From Muscardinus avellanarius (taxonomy: Eukaryota; Chordata; Mammalia; Rodentia; Gliridae): a stretch of DNA of 64,000 nt. The first letter of the stretch is position 1, and each line of letters begins with the position of its first letter. The notes below the pieces were generated by a model that made no database searches, was not told the origin of the DNA, and saw nothing but the letters and a program-made list of their open reading frames with translations. Shown here piece by piece: positions 33,300 to 45,767 of the stretch. The position numbers and the translations under genes are program-made. The stretch spans positions 17,307,131 to 17,371,130 of the forward strand of contig OY726576.1 in assembly GCA_963383645.1 (NCBI GenBank). Direction: 5' to 3'.

Positions 33300-33765
33300 G
33301 TCAATCAAAAGACTTGAACGATAATGTCCGTATCAGCTTTAATCATAGTATGTGACAGCCACCAAAATCTCAAATATCTACCAACACTGTGTAGCTGAGC
33401 AGATGGAACACTGCCAAACCACAAAAAGAAACCAATGACCAACACAGAGGATAGCACAGACAGAGCTCGAAATACACTGAATGGAAGACAAGGTGCCGGA
33501 GTATGCGTACTAGATGCATGCACAGGCATGCCAAGTCCTAGAACAGGACTGCGGTGACAGGAAGCTGGCCAGGGGGTGGCTGGGGGCAGATGCAGTGACT
33601 GGCCAGGAAGTGGGTGGGGCACCCTCTCCTGGGCATCAGAAACGTTCTCTGTCATGACTGGGCTGGTGGTCCATGGCACACACAATTGCTCACAACTCAC
33701 TAAGCTGAATGCGTTTTATGTGGCTGTACTTTATTGTTAATAAATTATACTTGGAAATTTTTACT
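33300..33765 (+). repeat. Ancient L1 (L1M-type) 3'UTR fragment
   Basis: 'ggaagctggccagggggtggctggggg', 'cattgctcacaactcactaagctgaatgcgttttat' (approximate order) and 'tttattgttaataaattatactt' match the old L1M 3'UTR layout. Confidence 0.55.
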
Positions 33766-33897
33766 TGAAAGTTAACCGATAGAAGAAAATAATTTTTCAT
33801 GGAGCGTGTGATTTGGAAAAAGATATTTGATTCTTTGTTGTTGTTGTATTGTTTCTAATGTACTGATGGCTGTGGAATGCACCCATGTTTTAGCAGA

Positions 33898-33985
33898 GGA
33901 TATCTATCCATCTATCTATCCATCTATCTATCTATCCATCCATCTATCTATCTTTCTATCTTTCTATCATCTACCTATCTATCTC
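33898..33985 (+). repeat. (ATCT/ATCC)n microsatellite
   Basis: Mixed ATCT and ATCC tetramers, with TTCT near the end. Confidence 0.95.
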
Positions 33986-34164
33986 ATACTATCCAGTTGT
34001 TCTCAGAAGGGAACCTCTTCCTACAAGCACCTCAGATTTTACATTTTCTTGGTGTGTTGTAGTGATAAGTCAGAATGAGGCTCAGTGTGATGGAAATATA
34101 CATGTGTATAGCACTTGCACATTTCCCTCCAGAATTAACCCTGCTTCCTCCACAAAATATTGAA

Positions 34165-34390
34165 ATTGTTGGTTTTTTGTGGTCCTGGTGATGGAACCCA
34201 GGGGCATTCTACCTCTGAGTCCCCCCACCAGCCCTATTTTTTATTCTTTATTTTGAAACAGGGTCTTACTGAGTTTCAAAGGTCTCACTAAGTGGCTGAG
34301 GCGGTCTGTGAACCTCAAATGTTCACAGACATTTGAAATGTCTCAGTCTCCCAAGTGCTGGGATTACAAGCTTATGCTACCACACCCAGA
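34165..34390 (-). repeat. Dimeric SINE with a secondary inverted repeat
   Basis: A standard ID half, linker and B1 half, but inside the B1 half GTCTGTGAAC (34304-34313) and GTTCACAGAC (34321-34330) form a 10-bp perfect stem not present in other copies. Confidence 0.9.
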
Positions 34391-34434
34391 TTAAAAAAAG
34401 AAGAAATTGGTATTGATAACTTCACATGAAATTA

Positions 34435-34830
34435 TCATATGAATATGGCACTATTTGAATTGTTGGCTTCATTGATTCTCCTCTTCACCTCCCCACCTCC
34501 CTCCTCACACCCCGTCCTCCGTTCTACCTCATATATCTGAAGTCTCTCTTGTTTCCAATTTCTATCTTCCACATATGGGCAAAAACATACAGTCCTTCAC
34601 TCTCTGAGACTGGCTAATCTTGCTTAGTTCCATCCATTTTCTAGTTCCATCCATTTTCCTGCAAATGACCTGATTCTGTTCTTTTTTCATGGGTGAGTAA
34701 ATTTCCTTTGTGTGGATAGACTATAGTTTTACCAAGAGATGTGATATACCTATATAAATACATCACTTTGAATTTCACTGCAATGAATATTGCACCAATA
34801 ACATTCTGTAAGCAAATAAAATCATTGTGC
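34435..34830 (-). repeat. L1 3' end fragment
   Basis: 'tagttccatccattttcctgcaaatgacctgattctgttcttttttcatgggtgagtaaa' is the complement of the conserved L1 3' end. A short 'tagttccatccatttt' is duplicated in tandem (34628-34660). Confidence 0.78.
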
Positions 34831-34894
34831 ATCCGTAGGAAAAAATAGAAGTGGGAGAAGAGAAGACAGTAGCTATGACTTGTTCTGTAGCCTT

Positions 34895-35110
34895 TGTCAA
34901 GGGCCGGGCGGTGCTCTGACCCTAGCACGTACCTCAGTGCATTTGATCCTCAGAACAACCTTGGGCGGCGGCGCCATTAGAAGCCTGAGGACCCCGAGGC
35001 ACAGAGACATGGAACGCTCGCTTTCCCAAGGCCGTGCACCCAGTGACGTGCGCTTGCAGGGAGGTGCGCTTTGCAGCAGGGATCCTGGCCTGGCTCCGTG
35101 CCCTTCCCCG
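34895..35110 (+). repeat. MIR SINE fossil
   Basis: 'ctcagtgcatttgatcctcagaacaacctt', then 'agaagcctgaggaccccgaggcacagag' and 'cccaaggccgtgcacccagtgac' is the MIR order. Confidence 0.68.
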
Positions 35111-36004
35111 TCTGCCGCAGTATCTCAGGCCTGCGATCCCCAGGGTGTCATTTCTCCTCTCCTACCAAGGAGTTGGTAGCAACCATCATGCAGAGGTTGG
35201 AGCAAATTCTTGGGGGGCAAGTCTTGTGACACCTAAAATAACTAAAAGCAGAAATACAGGCATGGGTTACCTCTGGTGAGCGAGACTGGGGTGGGGCAAG
35301 ACATTTTACTCTTGTGTTATACTCGGTTTGATTACTTTAACCATAGTATTCATATTGTTTATTAAATAAACGTTGTGTTTCAAAGTTTAGGCTCTACAAA
35401 ACCTATGAATTCCAGTGGGTTTTTCATTTAAAACCAGATAGGAAGAGGAAGTAATTTAGGCAAACTCTATTTAGAGTAATTTGTCTTCCAAGATCGGAGG
35501 TGGTTTGTGCAGGGCGTACGCAGCCAAATGCACCCATAGGAGACATGATTTGAACACTCCGTTACTGCAAGCATTCTGCTTTATTTGAAGGGAAATACAT
35601 TTAGGTGTTCTTGCCCATGTTCCTGCCCCATTTAAAAGCCCCGGGTGATAACCAAACTTCACCAATCTTGTGACAAGGGTACAATTGAATCCATTCACTT
35701 CAGGTCCGCTCACAGTGGAGAACCAGGGCCTCGCTGAGCATGTCTGAGCCCACAGGCCCCAGTGGCTCCAGGAATCTGCACTAATCCGACAGACTTAGGC
35801 AATTCTTATGATCACGGGCAAGGGGCAAGTCGCGAGCGCTCTGCAGCGACCTAGGCATGGTTCAAAATGTGGCTCCATCACTCGCAAACCATGAACCTCA
35901 TCAAACACTAGTTAACCCATGTGTCAAATAGGAATATCAACAGATTGCAAGAAAAAAAAGGTACACAAAGTGCTTGGCACAGTCTTTGACAGATAAGAAC
36001 CAAA
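35111..36004. other. Intronic DNA, nothing firmly recognised
   Basis: 35210-35400 may be an old L1 3' piece; no other signal. Confidence 0.4.
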
Positions 36005-36715
36005 CTTGTATACTTTTATTTGGTACCTTTAATTTTGCATCATATTGGGGTACAGAGCAACAGAAACATACATGCACACACTCTTGGGGCCTTTCCTTCT
36101 GGGTCCCACCCTCTTTTCTCCCCTCCCTGTACATGACTTTGAGCTTGGAACTGGTAACTTTGTATACATACATGGCATTATTCCAACTACTACACTCTCT
36201 GTCTCTATCTCTCTCCTCCTTTCCCTAAGTCCCTCCATCTCTCCATAGGAGTCCCTGCTCTTCAACCTAATGTTACCCTTATCTCCAAAGTTTTCTCTAG
36301 CTTCCACATATAAGAGAAAGCATACAACTGTTTGGTTCTTTGAGGCTGGCTAATCTGGAATAGCATAATATTCTCGAATTCCATCCATTTTTCTACAAAT
36401 GACATGACTTTGTTCCTCTTCGTGGCTGAGTGGAATTCCATTGTGCGGGTGTACCATCGTTTTGCGATCCGTTCATCTGTTGATGGGCACGAGGCTAATT
36501 CCATAATCTGGCCATTGTAAATTGTGCTGCTCTGAGCGTGGATTTGCAAGTCTTGCTCTAATACTCTGATTTCAGTTCCTTTGAGAAGATGCCCAGGAGC
36601 GCGACCACTGGGTCATATGGTGGCTCCATTCCCAATCTTCTCTTGATATTGGCTGCATTAGTTTGCAGCCCCACCAACAGTGTGTTAGAGAAGAATCGGT
36701 TTTTAACTTTGGCTG
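36005..36715 (-). mobile_element. L1 3' end, 5'-truncated
   Basis: 'ttccacatataagagaaagc', 'ctacaaatgacatgactttgttcctcttcgtggctgagtggaattcc', 'gttgatgggcacgaggctaattcc' and 'ctgcattagtttgcagccccaccaacagtgt' give the L1 3' end in complement. The translated - frame holds remnants of the ORF2 C terminus; stops make it inactive. Confidence 0.85.
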
Positions 36716-36949
36716 TTATGGGAAGATACGCCACCCCAGATGCTGGAATCCTGGTAAACAGTCTCATCCAGGATCTCTGAAGGCCCCCGATCATTCAGAG
36801 AGGTCTTTCCCCCTGGAATGAGATAGGACGCTCCAGTTAAAGCCATCCTGTGTTCCCTATCCCTAATGTATTGCACAATACTCCTTTTATTCCAAGATTT
36901 GAGAATCTTACGAGACTGTTTCTGCATGGATTCTTACACAGTGATGACT

Positions 36950-37131
36950 ACTGTGGTTTTGGTATAAAATGTCCCCTGGAAGGGCTCGTGTATTTATGCA
37001 AAAATGTTCAGAAGTGATGTAATTGAATCATGATCGTTCTCATCTGATCAATGGGTAAATTCATTGATGGATTAACGGACTCATTGTGTGGTATCGTAGG
37101 CAGGTAAGGTGCAATAGCATGTGGCCTTGGG

Positions 37132-37177
<46 letters not shown>

Positions 37178-37345
37178 TGTGTGTGTGTCCCTCATCCCCT
37201 GCCCTCGTACTCTCTGCTTCCCAAAGCTCTGCAGACATGACCCAGCCTAACAAGGACTGAAACCTCCAGAGCTGTGAGCAATTCTTCCTTCCTCTCAGTT
37301 GTGGTCATCAGGTATTGGGGTCACAGTAATGAGACGTTGGTGGAG
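36950..37345 (+). repeat. MaLR-type LTR fossil with internal (GT)n
   Basis: 'ggtataaaatgtcccctggaagggctcgtg', 'atgttcagaagtgatgtaattgaatcatga', 'ggattaacggactcattgtg', 'aaacctccagagctgtgagcaa' and 'caggtattggggtcacagtaatgagac' follow the order of THE1/MST-like MaLR LTRs. A (GT)n tract occupies 37134-37188. There are no internal retroviral genes. Confidence 0.6.
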
Positions 37346-39169
37346 ACACTGGAAATCGAGTGTAAGTAGGGGAGCATTATCATTCCAGGTGGGAAACTGA
37401 GATGAAACTGAAATACCTGCAATGCTAAGGGCCAAGGGTGGGAGCACCTAGGCCTCCCAGCCACACTCTGAAAAGTAGAGGGGATGAGAGGAGGGGAGAG
37501 ACTGCCCCCTGGGCCCGTTCCCTCTCGTCTCATCTTTCCCTGCACAATCTGAGCACATATTCCTAGTGGCATTCTTTCCATCCTGCAATTTGATGACATT
37601 TCTGATCCTGTGAACAGCTAAGGTTCTAACTGCCCTCTGCTTGTGTATCTGCCAGCTGAAAACTTAACACCAATGCTCGGGTAACAACCTGTCCCCACAT
37701 TCCTGGCTAAGAAGTATGCATCTCCCTGGGGCTTGGGGAGGGTTTCTTTTATTGGCCGGTTCCCTCAGCTCTCTACTTTGTTGTTTAAGACAGATGAAGC
37801 CCAGCTGTATTACTGGTGTATTGCTGTGTTTTAATTCTCAACTTCTTCAATAGGGGGAGGATGTCTTCCATGAATGCACTAGGAAACATTCTTACGTTCA
37901 GTATTTCTGGGTGTCACCTGCTCCCTTACCCTGACTCATAGCAAGTATTTAAAATAGATTTGCCTGAAAGTCAGTTGGGGCCAGTCAATATTTTTAGTAT
38001 AAAAATGTCACCATACTCTCCTAGGATAAGGGCCTGGCCTGCATCCTCACCTGAGAGGGGGAAGTTCTTCCTTCCAAGGGTTTTGGTTGGGGATGTGGTC
38101 ACCCACATGTTCTCTGTGAACACGTAATCCATGTCATGTCAGATTAGCTCCTGATATTACAGCAGTCGCATTGTTTGTCAACGAGTAGATAGAAATCTTA
38201 GTTGGAAAAGTAAGTATACAATCAACACTTCTAGTTCTTTGGCAGTTGATGGAATTAGAGACTGTTAGGTTTTCCAGATAGGAAACAGAAACTTCTAAAT
38301 CCATATCTGAGCCTGCCGACTGGAAACTAGCTGGAGATCCTATTTTTTCTCTCTCCTTTGTTTTTGCCATTTTAATTTTCAGAGTAGCTACAGGTAAGTG
38401 GAATATGTGTCCCCATGATCCTCTTCCTGCTTTTCTAACACCATGGAAAATGTCAGCTTGTGCAGCCTATAATATTAGAGACACCAAGTGCTAATATAAC
38501 AATGTAATTTGCTAATGTAATTTGAAGAAGGGCCTTACTTCCAGAACCTTAGACTCAAATATTGTACATGGCCTGAGCTGCGCAATTTCTGAACTCACAT
38601 GGTATGTACTCACTTACTATCTACACCTCAAATGCAGAGAAGCTCCACGCCATTTTGGAGGTCAAGTCCTTTAGTGATGGACACTGAAGTTATCCCTTGA
38701 GTTTGAGACTGTCCTTTTAGATTTTGTAAGCAATAAAAGGAGGAAATATTTACCCCTAAAATATATCCAGCTGCTAACCTGAAGGGCATGCATTTGAAGA
38801 TAGATTCTGCACCACTGTTGGTTCCATTGCTTCATTCTGTCTCTTTAGTAGAACTAGTAGGGAGCATTTGTGATTCTCTACATGGCAGGAAGGGATGCTT
38901 TCCCAGGCCCCTAAGGCAGGGTTGCTGTTGGAAACAGAGTAAGAACCCACCACACCACACCTCAACCATACCAGCAGACTTTCTCATTTGCATCTGCATA
39001 CATGTACCCACACCATTGCTCTCTGGATCAAAGACCCTGGGTGGGATTTTATGCCTGCAGCCTTATGTCCACACCCCCACTGCTCAGGGTGAGGCTGCAG
39101 GACCCCACCAGTCTCATCCCTGCTCTTGATATTTTCCAATTCCTGGGTGTGACTCCATCTCAGAAATTC
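37346..39169. other. Intronic DNA, nothing recognised
   Basis: The longest repeat-free stretch apart from 56721-58502. No exon-like open segment with splice signals found. Confidence 0.5.
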
Positions 39170-39410
39170 TCCATCCTCTCAGCTAGCACTTCCAACACTG
39201 TAATGTGCACGCACGTCACCTGGGCATTTATCAAGATGCAGGTTCTGCGGCAGCAAGCAGAGAATGGGGCCTGAGAGTTGCGTTTCTGACCGGCTTCGTG
39301 GTGATGCTGAGCCCCCATCCCAGAGTGCACTGGGGCAGATGGCGGGAGGCACTCCCCGAGCTGGGGAGGGTATTCCGAGGATTGACTTCAAGTCTGCACT
39401 TAACAGTCTG
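39170..39410 (+). repeat. MER5A-type DNA transposon fossil
   Basis: 'acgtcacctgggcatttatcaagatgcaggttctg' and 'cctgagagttgcgtttctgaccgg' then 'gtggtgatgctga' follow the MER5A order. Confidence 0.58.
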
Positions 39411-39831
39411 AGATAAGAGAATGCATATTGTGAATGCATGTTAATTCTTCCTGGAAAACTATAAATACAGTCAAACTTCTGCCTATGATAATGGATGAAG
39501 CAGATGCATACATAAAGGAAATCTACAGAGAGCCCCAAGAGGGTTTTTGCCCTTTGTTTAATCTGCCCCCACCTGAGTTCTTATCTGCATGTCCATCGTG
39601 GCCTGAGAGCCACATCACCTCCTGTCCTCTTTCTAGTGGAGGAACCGTTAATGGATCAAATGCCAGAAGCTGAGGAGTAGATTCAAAGGTCGTGAACTCA
39701 GACGAGAATAATTCGCATCTTTATTTTTACTAACCACATATGTCTACCATGTCTTCTCATTGTGCATGAGACTGTAAGCCATAGGAACATTAGCAGTTTC
39801 TGAGACATCTTAACTTGGGGTTGGTTTATTG

Positions 39832-40020
39832 TGTTGCCAGATGACATTAGGAAGTCCAGTTAAATTTGAATTTCAGGTAAACACCAAGTGATCTGTTTAA
39901 TATAAGCATATCTCTAATATCTCATGGGATATGTACTAAGAAATATACCCACTGCTGCTTATGTGAAATTCAAATTTGGCTACGTGTCCTCCATTTTTAT
40001 TTGCTAAATCTGGTAACCCT
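39832..40020. repeat. Palindromic MITE-like DNA transposon fossil
   Basis: The two halves are inverted copies: 'gttgccag...gtccagttaaatttgaatttca' (39833 on) versus 'tgaaattcaaatttggctacgtgtcc...ctggtaaccc' (to 40020). This is a known class of old mammalian MITE; family name not assigned. Confidence 0.65.
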
Positions 40021-40486
40021 ATTCGTTAGATTTGGGATATTGATATTAAGGTAACTTATTTTGCTTTGCTTTGAATAAGCACACAAGTGGAAGTTTAGTG
40101 ACTTTAGAATAAATATTCTTAGGGCAGAAGTTAGACTTATTCTAGACCAGTTGCTCACCGTTCCAGAAATTTCTGTTCATGCTCGATTGGCTTCCAATCA
40201 GAAACCAGGGCTACAAGTCCTCAGGGCATCATGGTGGGGGGTAGAAATCAAGGGATCAGAGAGCGGATGCTGCAACCCAGGACACACACGCTGTCCCTGG
40301 CTGCACCCCAGGGACCTCCCCAGCAACCAAGTCCCACCTTCAACATGGCTGCCTTACCTACTACCTGAGGACTGGGGGACATTCTAAACCCAAACAGTAG
40401 CACCAAGCTGGGGGCAAAGCCCTTAATATGTGGGCCTATGGTGAACACTTAGGAGCCAAACTGTATCGTTTCATTTTAAAGATTAC

Positions 40487-40491
<5 letters not shown>

Positions 40492-40534
<43 letters not shown>
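40492..40534 (+). repeat. (GT)n microsatellite
   Basis: About 21 GT units. Confidence 0.97.
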
Positions 40535-40537
<3 letters not shown>

Positions 40538-41266
40538 TGTGTTCCTGGAAATGCTTATCTGATCATTATCGTGTAAATCAGTGCTTTTGGTTAGAGCAGG
40601 CACGGTGCATGTTCACTAGAATTCCATATCTTTATGAGTTCAATTCCCACTGCCTGACTTCCAACAATCAGACCTTCATTTCTTTGCTTGAGGGCTCTTC
40701 TTGGCCATGGAAACCCATATTTTCTGCCCTTGGGATAAGAATGTACCAGGAAATTAACACCCCTATATTGAAATCCTCAATCAGTGACTGATAGGAGTGT
40801 GTGGGTTAATGCCCCAGCTTCCTCTCTGCTTGTTTAAAACAAGAAGAAAGACATATGCCATGGTCTTTCAGGGATCCCCACTGGGATTGCACTTCAGTTA
40901 CCCACTGCTATGAATTTCTTATAAGCTTCATTCCAGTACTTGTGTTATTTCCCGCCCACCCCCAACAGTGCTGTTTAAAATAAACTACTTGGGCCTATTT
41001 CTGGATGAACCCAAGCTAACACATCTGGTTAAGAGAATTTACCCTGAACACACTATGTTTATTCAACACACTCATATCAAGTACCTGGTACTGCCCAGTG
41101 CTCTGCTTGGTACTAGCACATAAATGCCTGGCCATGAACTTAGACGTCACTACACCCAGTCCCAGAGTGAGCAAAGAGTTCCAGGATCCAGCAGCAGCCA
41201 TGGCCCCAAGTAAGCATGCCCTTCCCTACAGCAGAGCCAACTGCTGTGAGTTCTAATTTTGCCTCT
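40535..41266. other. Intronic DNA, nothing recognised
   Basis: No repeat, RNA or exon signal. Confidence 0.45.
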
Positions 41267-41341
41267 GTGCTGGGAATTGAAGCCAGGGCCTCCCCAAAGC
41301 TAGGCAAGTGCTCTCCCACTGAGCTAAGGCCCCGGCCCTCC
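41267..41341 (-). repeat. Free-standing ID element (tRNA-derived SINE)
   Basis: 'gctgggaattgaagccagggcct...gctaggcaagtgctctcccactgagctaa' is the complement of a monomeric ID element. Unlike the ID half of the dimeric SINEs it keeps the 'agcacttgcctagc' anticodon-stem region, so it belongs to a separate lineage. Confidence 0.8.
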
Positions 41342-42326
41342 CCATGAGTTCCGATTTGTGTTCACATACTCAAAACTATCCAATGTTGAAGGCCTAGCAG
41401 GCAGCGACTTCCAACTAATATGGAAAATACCACACAGGACACTGTAAGTGATTAAGAAGACACTTCTGAGCTCTGTATCACATGCAGGCCTCTGTCCAAC
41501 ACACGCAAGCAAAGAGCAGTCAAGAGCTTAGCCCGTTTGCGCTGTCCTGCTCTGGCCTCTTTTCTATTTAAATGTATCACCAGTGGCAGCTTATTTACTT
41601 GCCATTGGTTTTCCTCACCTATAACCAGAACCCAAAATTAATTTTCTTAGAAAAAAAAATATGGAATACAAAATACGAATTCATGTTCTGTTCCCACTTG
41701 GGACAATTAATAAGAAGTTCATTCAACTCGCAAAAGCATGGCGCTATTTTTCTCATGCCCAGGTCATTACTAGCCATCTTCAAGAGCGAATTACTAGAAA
41801 CCAGAGACATTTGGGTTGCAGTGGGTCTTCCCAGCACAGAAGTGTTTTAAAAGTCTACTTGAATAACAGACACATGGTAATGCCAAGACCTCCCTGGACT
41901 TCAATGCCAGTGGTATCTTCAGACTTTTCAGGGAGACCTGGGAGTCCCATCCCAGCTGCAGACTGTGCGGCTGTGTCTCTTTAGATGTGAATTTAATTGG
42001 CTGCAAAAATCATGTCATAATAGTTTAGGACGAAACCCATGTTATAATTTTAAAATCTTTTTTTCCATGAAATTTGTGTGAAATAACATTTCTTCTGAGA
42101 CTATAGTACTTTCATGCCATGAACAATTATGATGTTTTGTCTGCCTTAATGTTTTTTTAAAGGCAAGCATTCACAAATGGAGAGTATTTATGCCTTTTTG
42201 AATGTGCCTTCAATGTCGAATGCATTATACTGTATTATACAATGCATTATATAATGTCTGCATTATACACATGCACAGTATATATTTCCCTAGATAATAT
42301 GTATAAATTACATATAAGTATATATA

Positions 42327-42330
<4 letters not shown>
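41342..42330. other. Intronic DNA, AT-rich, nothing recognised
   Basis: No clear repeat. Palindromic 'attatacaatgcattatata' clusters at 42226-42260. Confidence 0.45.
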
Positions 42331-42357
<27 letters not shown>

Positions 42358-42358
42358 T
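42331..42358. repeat. (TA)n microsatellite
   Basis: About 14 TA units in an AT-rich setting. Confidence 0.95.
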
Positions 42359-43013
42359 ACAATACATACCCACATACACAAAACAGACAATTTTTTCACC
42401 AACAACCACTTTTCTTCTCCTAGGAGCTATAATTCCAGAAGAGAAGAGAGTGTGTTTACTTCTCTTTGGGAAATGTGATTTTTTTTCCCTTGCATTATGC
42501 CATACTGAAACTAAGTGAAATTATGGGAAGAAACCTGAAACTGCATACTCAATGGCGAATGTGTGGAATGTACCCCGGAAAGAGAAAAGGAAAGATCAAG
42601 ATAAAGCTGCAGCTGGAGGGAAATCCTGGTGCTCGGGGGAAACAGAGTCCCTGGCTGACACGGCGGGGCGCTTGAGGCAGGCTGCCCTCTCCAATCTGAG
42701 CAGCTGCCAGTAGATCCTGGGGTCTCTGGCAGAACACTCACCACCATTTCTCCCAGGGCCCAATGCTAGTCTCTTCATCAGAATAGTTTGTCTTCTCTTT
42801 GCAGTCGTTTTGCAAGGCCAGGGTGGTGAGATGACTTGTCTTCTCCGTGACCTGCTCTGGGCAGGAGCATCTACCAGCACAGGCTACAACCTCCTGTTTT
42901 GATCCAGGATGCCAATGTCCCTCTCTGCCAGGAAATCAAGAAAAAATGTTCAGAGTCTGAGTCAGATGGCCGCCAGCCTCCATCTAGACATTAAAAAAAA
43001 AAAAAAAAAATTG
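42359..43013. other. Intronic DNA, nothing recognised
   Basis: An A17 run precedes the next SINE. No other signal. Confidence 0.5.
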
Positions 43014-43192
43014 AAGCCAGGCCTGGTGGAGCTCACCTGTAATCCCAGGATTTAGGCCCAGACAGGGGTACCTTAGCAGGGTAGTGAGTTTCTTGACGAC
43101 CTAGTGAGACTCTGTTCCAAAATAAAAAAAATTAAAAGGGCTGGGAGTGTAGCTCGGAGGTAAAATGGCCCTGGGTTCAATCCCCAGTACAA
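43014..43192 (+). repeat. Dimeric SINE with deletion in the B1 half
   Basis: 'gccaggcctggtggagctcacctgtaatccc' then a shortened B1 half, linker 'ccaaaataaaaaaaattaaaa', and ID half ending 'ccccagtac'. Confidence 0.87.
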
Positions 43193-43839
43193 TAAATTAA
43201 ATACGTAAATAAATATCCTTCTTAGAGAAGCCAAGGGAACGTTATGGACCCCATAGTATCTGTGTTTGTGGGGAAAATGAAACATTCAGCTCCTGAACAA
43301 TGGCGTGAATTTCTGTTTTGAGCACTGGGCTAATGTTCAAGCAGTTTCAGGATTTGCTTACTTTCTTCTCCCATTAAAATATATCCACATCTATAGCTGC
43401 GAGCCTTACAGTAACTCCTTTCTGCTGACTGCTTGCCCTGAATCTCCTTAAAGCAGCTATTTTTAAATTCAGCTGAGGCGTCTCCTTTTTTTATCTTTCA
43501 GCCTTAACCTTTATTTCCCCCTTTGGCTGTAATGTCTACTATACTTGGTCTAATGGCTTTGAGTAATGGAAAAGCAGCGCCCTGGGAGGCAGCCGCCAGT
43601 GGCACCTCCTTTTCATCCTCACCTCCAGAGAGAAACCATCTGCAGTGTAGCATTTGCATACAGGGACGTAAAGCCTGGGCCTCCTGGGTTCAAATCCCAG
43701 TTTTCCCCTAAGACTACTGGTGTGATCTCCATCAAATATCTCCTCTTTGCCAAACTCAGATTACTGGCAAAGGAGGGTAAATCCAAACTTACTCGGTTGC
43801 TCTCCGAATTTAACGAGATAACCACTTGGGGCAAGTGTT
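43193..43839. other. Intronic DNA, nothing recognised
   Basis: No repeat, RNA or exon signal. Confidence 0.5.
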
Positions 43840-44028
43840 TTGAAACCAGGGGCATTCTGTCGCTAAGCTACATCCCTATCCCTTTTTATTTTTTATTTTA
43901 TTTTGAAGGAGGGAGGGTCTCGCCAGCTGCCGAGAGTCTTACTACTTGCCGAGGCTGGTCTTGAACTTGCAATCCTCCTGTTCTGGCCATTCAAGTACTG
44001 GAATGAAGGCATTCACCACCACACCTGG
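43840..44028 (-). repeat. Dimeric SINE, old copy
   Basis: Degenerate ID half ('gaaaccaggggcattctgtcgctaagctaca'), linker, B1 half ending 'caccaccacacctgg'. Confidence 0.82.
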
Positions 44029-45502
44029 TGAGATAGCCAGCTTAAGTCCCCTTGGCTGCAAGAATTGTCTCATCAATGCTGGCCAAATGGAAGAAAAGAA
44101 ACAAAAAGAACTGCTGTTGAGAATGGTGGTCTCAGAAAATAAGACAGAAGGGGGCATGAGTTCAAGATTAGAGTCCTTGCGAGAAATCCTGCAGAAGCAT
44201 GAATGGTCCTTTCTCTAATTCCCTCTAGAGTAGAAAGAAATTGTTCTCTGATTTGAATTCTCTCTTCTTGTGCCCCAGCTCAGACATCTAGAAGGGGGGA
44301 AAAATGAGTTTTGCTAAGAGCAGTTCTGAATCTAGGGCTGAAATTCGATGATGGTCCAGACATTCAAAATGATTCTTTTTGTAACAAGCAAAAATATATC
44401 TCCGTTCACTCCAATTTGGCATCTAAACCTAGTGCAAGGGGCATTTCTTTCAGCGGTAAATCTAAGTGGACAATTTGTATTATGCATTTCTATTTTTTGC
44501 TTTTTATTAAAATTATATATGCCCGGGGCTTCAAGAGGCAACCAGTCTTTGTTGGCTTGTTCTGGAAGACAGAGATCTTCCGTCTCACCAGCACCAGTTC
44601 CTACTCTTTGGAGGCAACTACGTCCCACTAGTCTGCCTGTCCCTGCTGTTTGCTAAAAATCTCTAGATAACGCGCTTAGATGCCAGCATTTGATTTCTCG
44701 GTCACAGCATTTTCCGTTGACTTCATAGTGTGCAAGGGAGAATTGAGGCCCCTCTCAGCCCTGCTCAGCGCTACTACCCCCATTGAGCCACACAGTTTAT
44801 CAGAAGTCTGGCTGGACAAGAGTCGGCTGGACTTACTATGACTGTGTGATCATTCCTCCCGAGTCGTCAACATAGAAAGTTTATCCTTGGGTACAGGTCT
44901 GTTTGTCCTTATGGCTTATAACTGCCTGTTTTGATGTTTCCTTGTTTGTTTGCTCGCCTCCTTGTCTATGGTCTCTCTCTCTCAGAGCTCTCTAACCCCC
45001 TCTCCGTAGATTCAGAGTTCTGAGATATTTCACCAATTTTCTTCTTTTGGTATCAATTCTTCTGGATTTTTTGACTTGCTCTAGTCTGGCTAGGGTGCCC
45101 CAAGCCTATTGCAGAAATTCCATCTGGGGATCTCCTTGTACACTCACCTTGCGCGTCATTCTGGAAACCCCCTTCAGTGGTCATCATAGGTTCTAGTTGC
45201 TAAGCGTTATGGTTTACTGTAACTAAGTTTACGTAACAAGTGGTTCCGTTCTTTATTTTGGGGATAAACACATCATCCGGTAGGTTTTCAGAAAGGGTGC
45301 ACAGGAAATTAAATCATTAACACAACTAAACTTCACTTATTAATTGATGAGTCGGTTGGGTATAGAATCCCACACTGAAACCATTTTTTTCTCTAGTTTT
45401 GAAGGTATTCCCCCTTCCCTTCTAGCTTCTAACATCTTTGTTGAAAAATCTAATGTCAGTCTGGTTTTTATCCTTTTTCTCTCTCTTTCTCTTTCTCTTT
45501 TT
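44029..45502. other. Intronic DNA, nothing recognised
   Basis: No exon, RNA gene or repeat family identified. 45011-45120 resembles part of the L1 3'UTR complement but is too diverged to call. Confidence 0.45.
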
Positions 45503-45718
45503 ATGTTTGTTTGTTTGTTTGTTTATTTATTTATTTACTTTTGTGGTACTAGGGATGGAACCCAGGAATTCTATCTTTGAGCTACACCCCCAGCCCTATT
45601 TTTTTATTCTTTATTTTGAAACAGGGTCTCACTGAGTTGCAAAGGGCCTCACTAAGTAGCTGAGGCTGTCTATGAACCGCATTCCTCCTGTCTCAGCCTC
45701 CCAATCTCCCTGCAACCC

Positions 45719-45763
<45 letters not shown>
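45503..45763 (-). repeat. 5'-truncated SINE followed by (CA)n
   Basis: (TTTG)/(TTTA) tail, ID half, linker and most of the B1 half to about 45705, then 'tctccctgcaaccccc' and about 21 CA units (45722-45763). Confidence 0.9.

Positions 45764-45767
<4 letters not shown>

Noticed and set aside
41267..41341. Possible tRNA gene
   Set aside because: It has A/B-box-like sequence but cannot fold as a cloverleaf tRNA; it is a tRNA-derived ID SINE.
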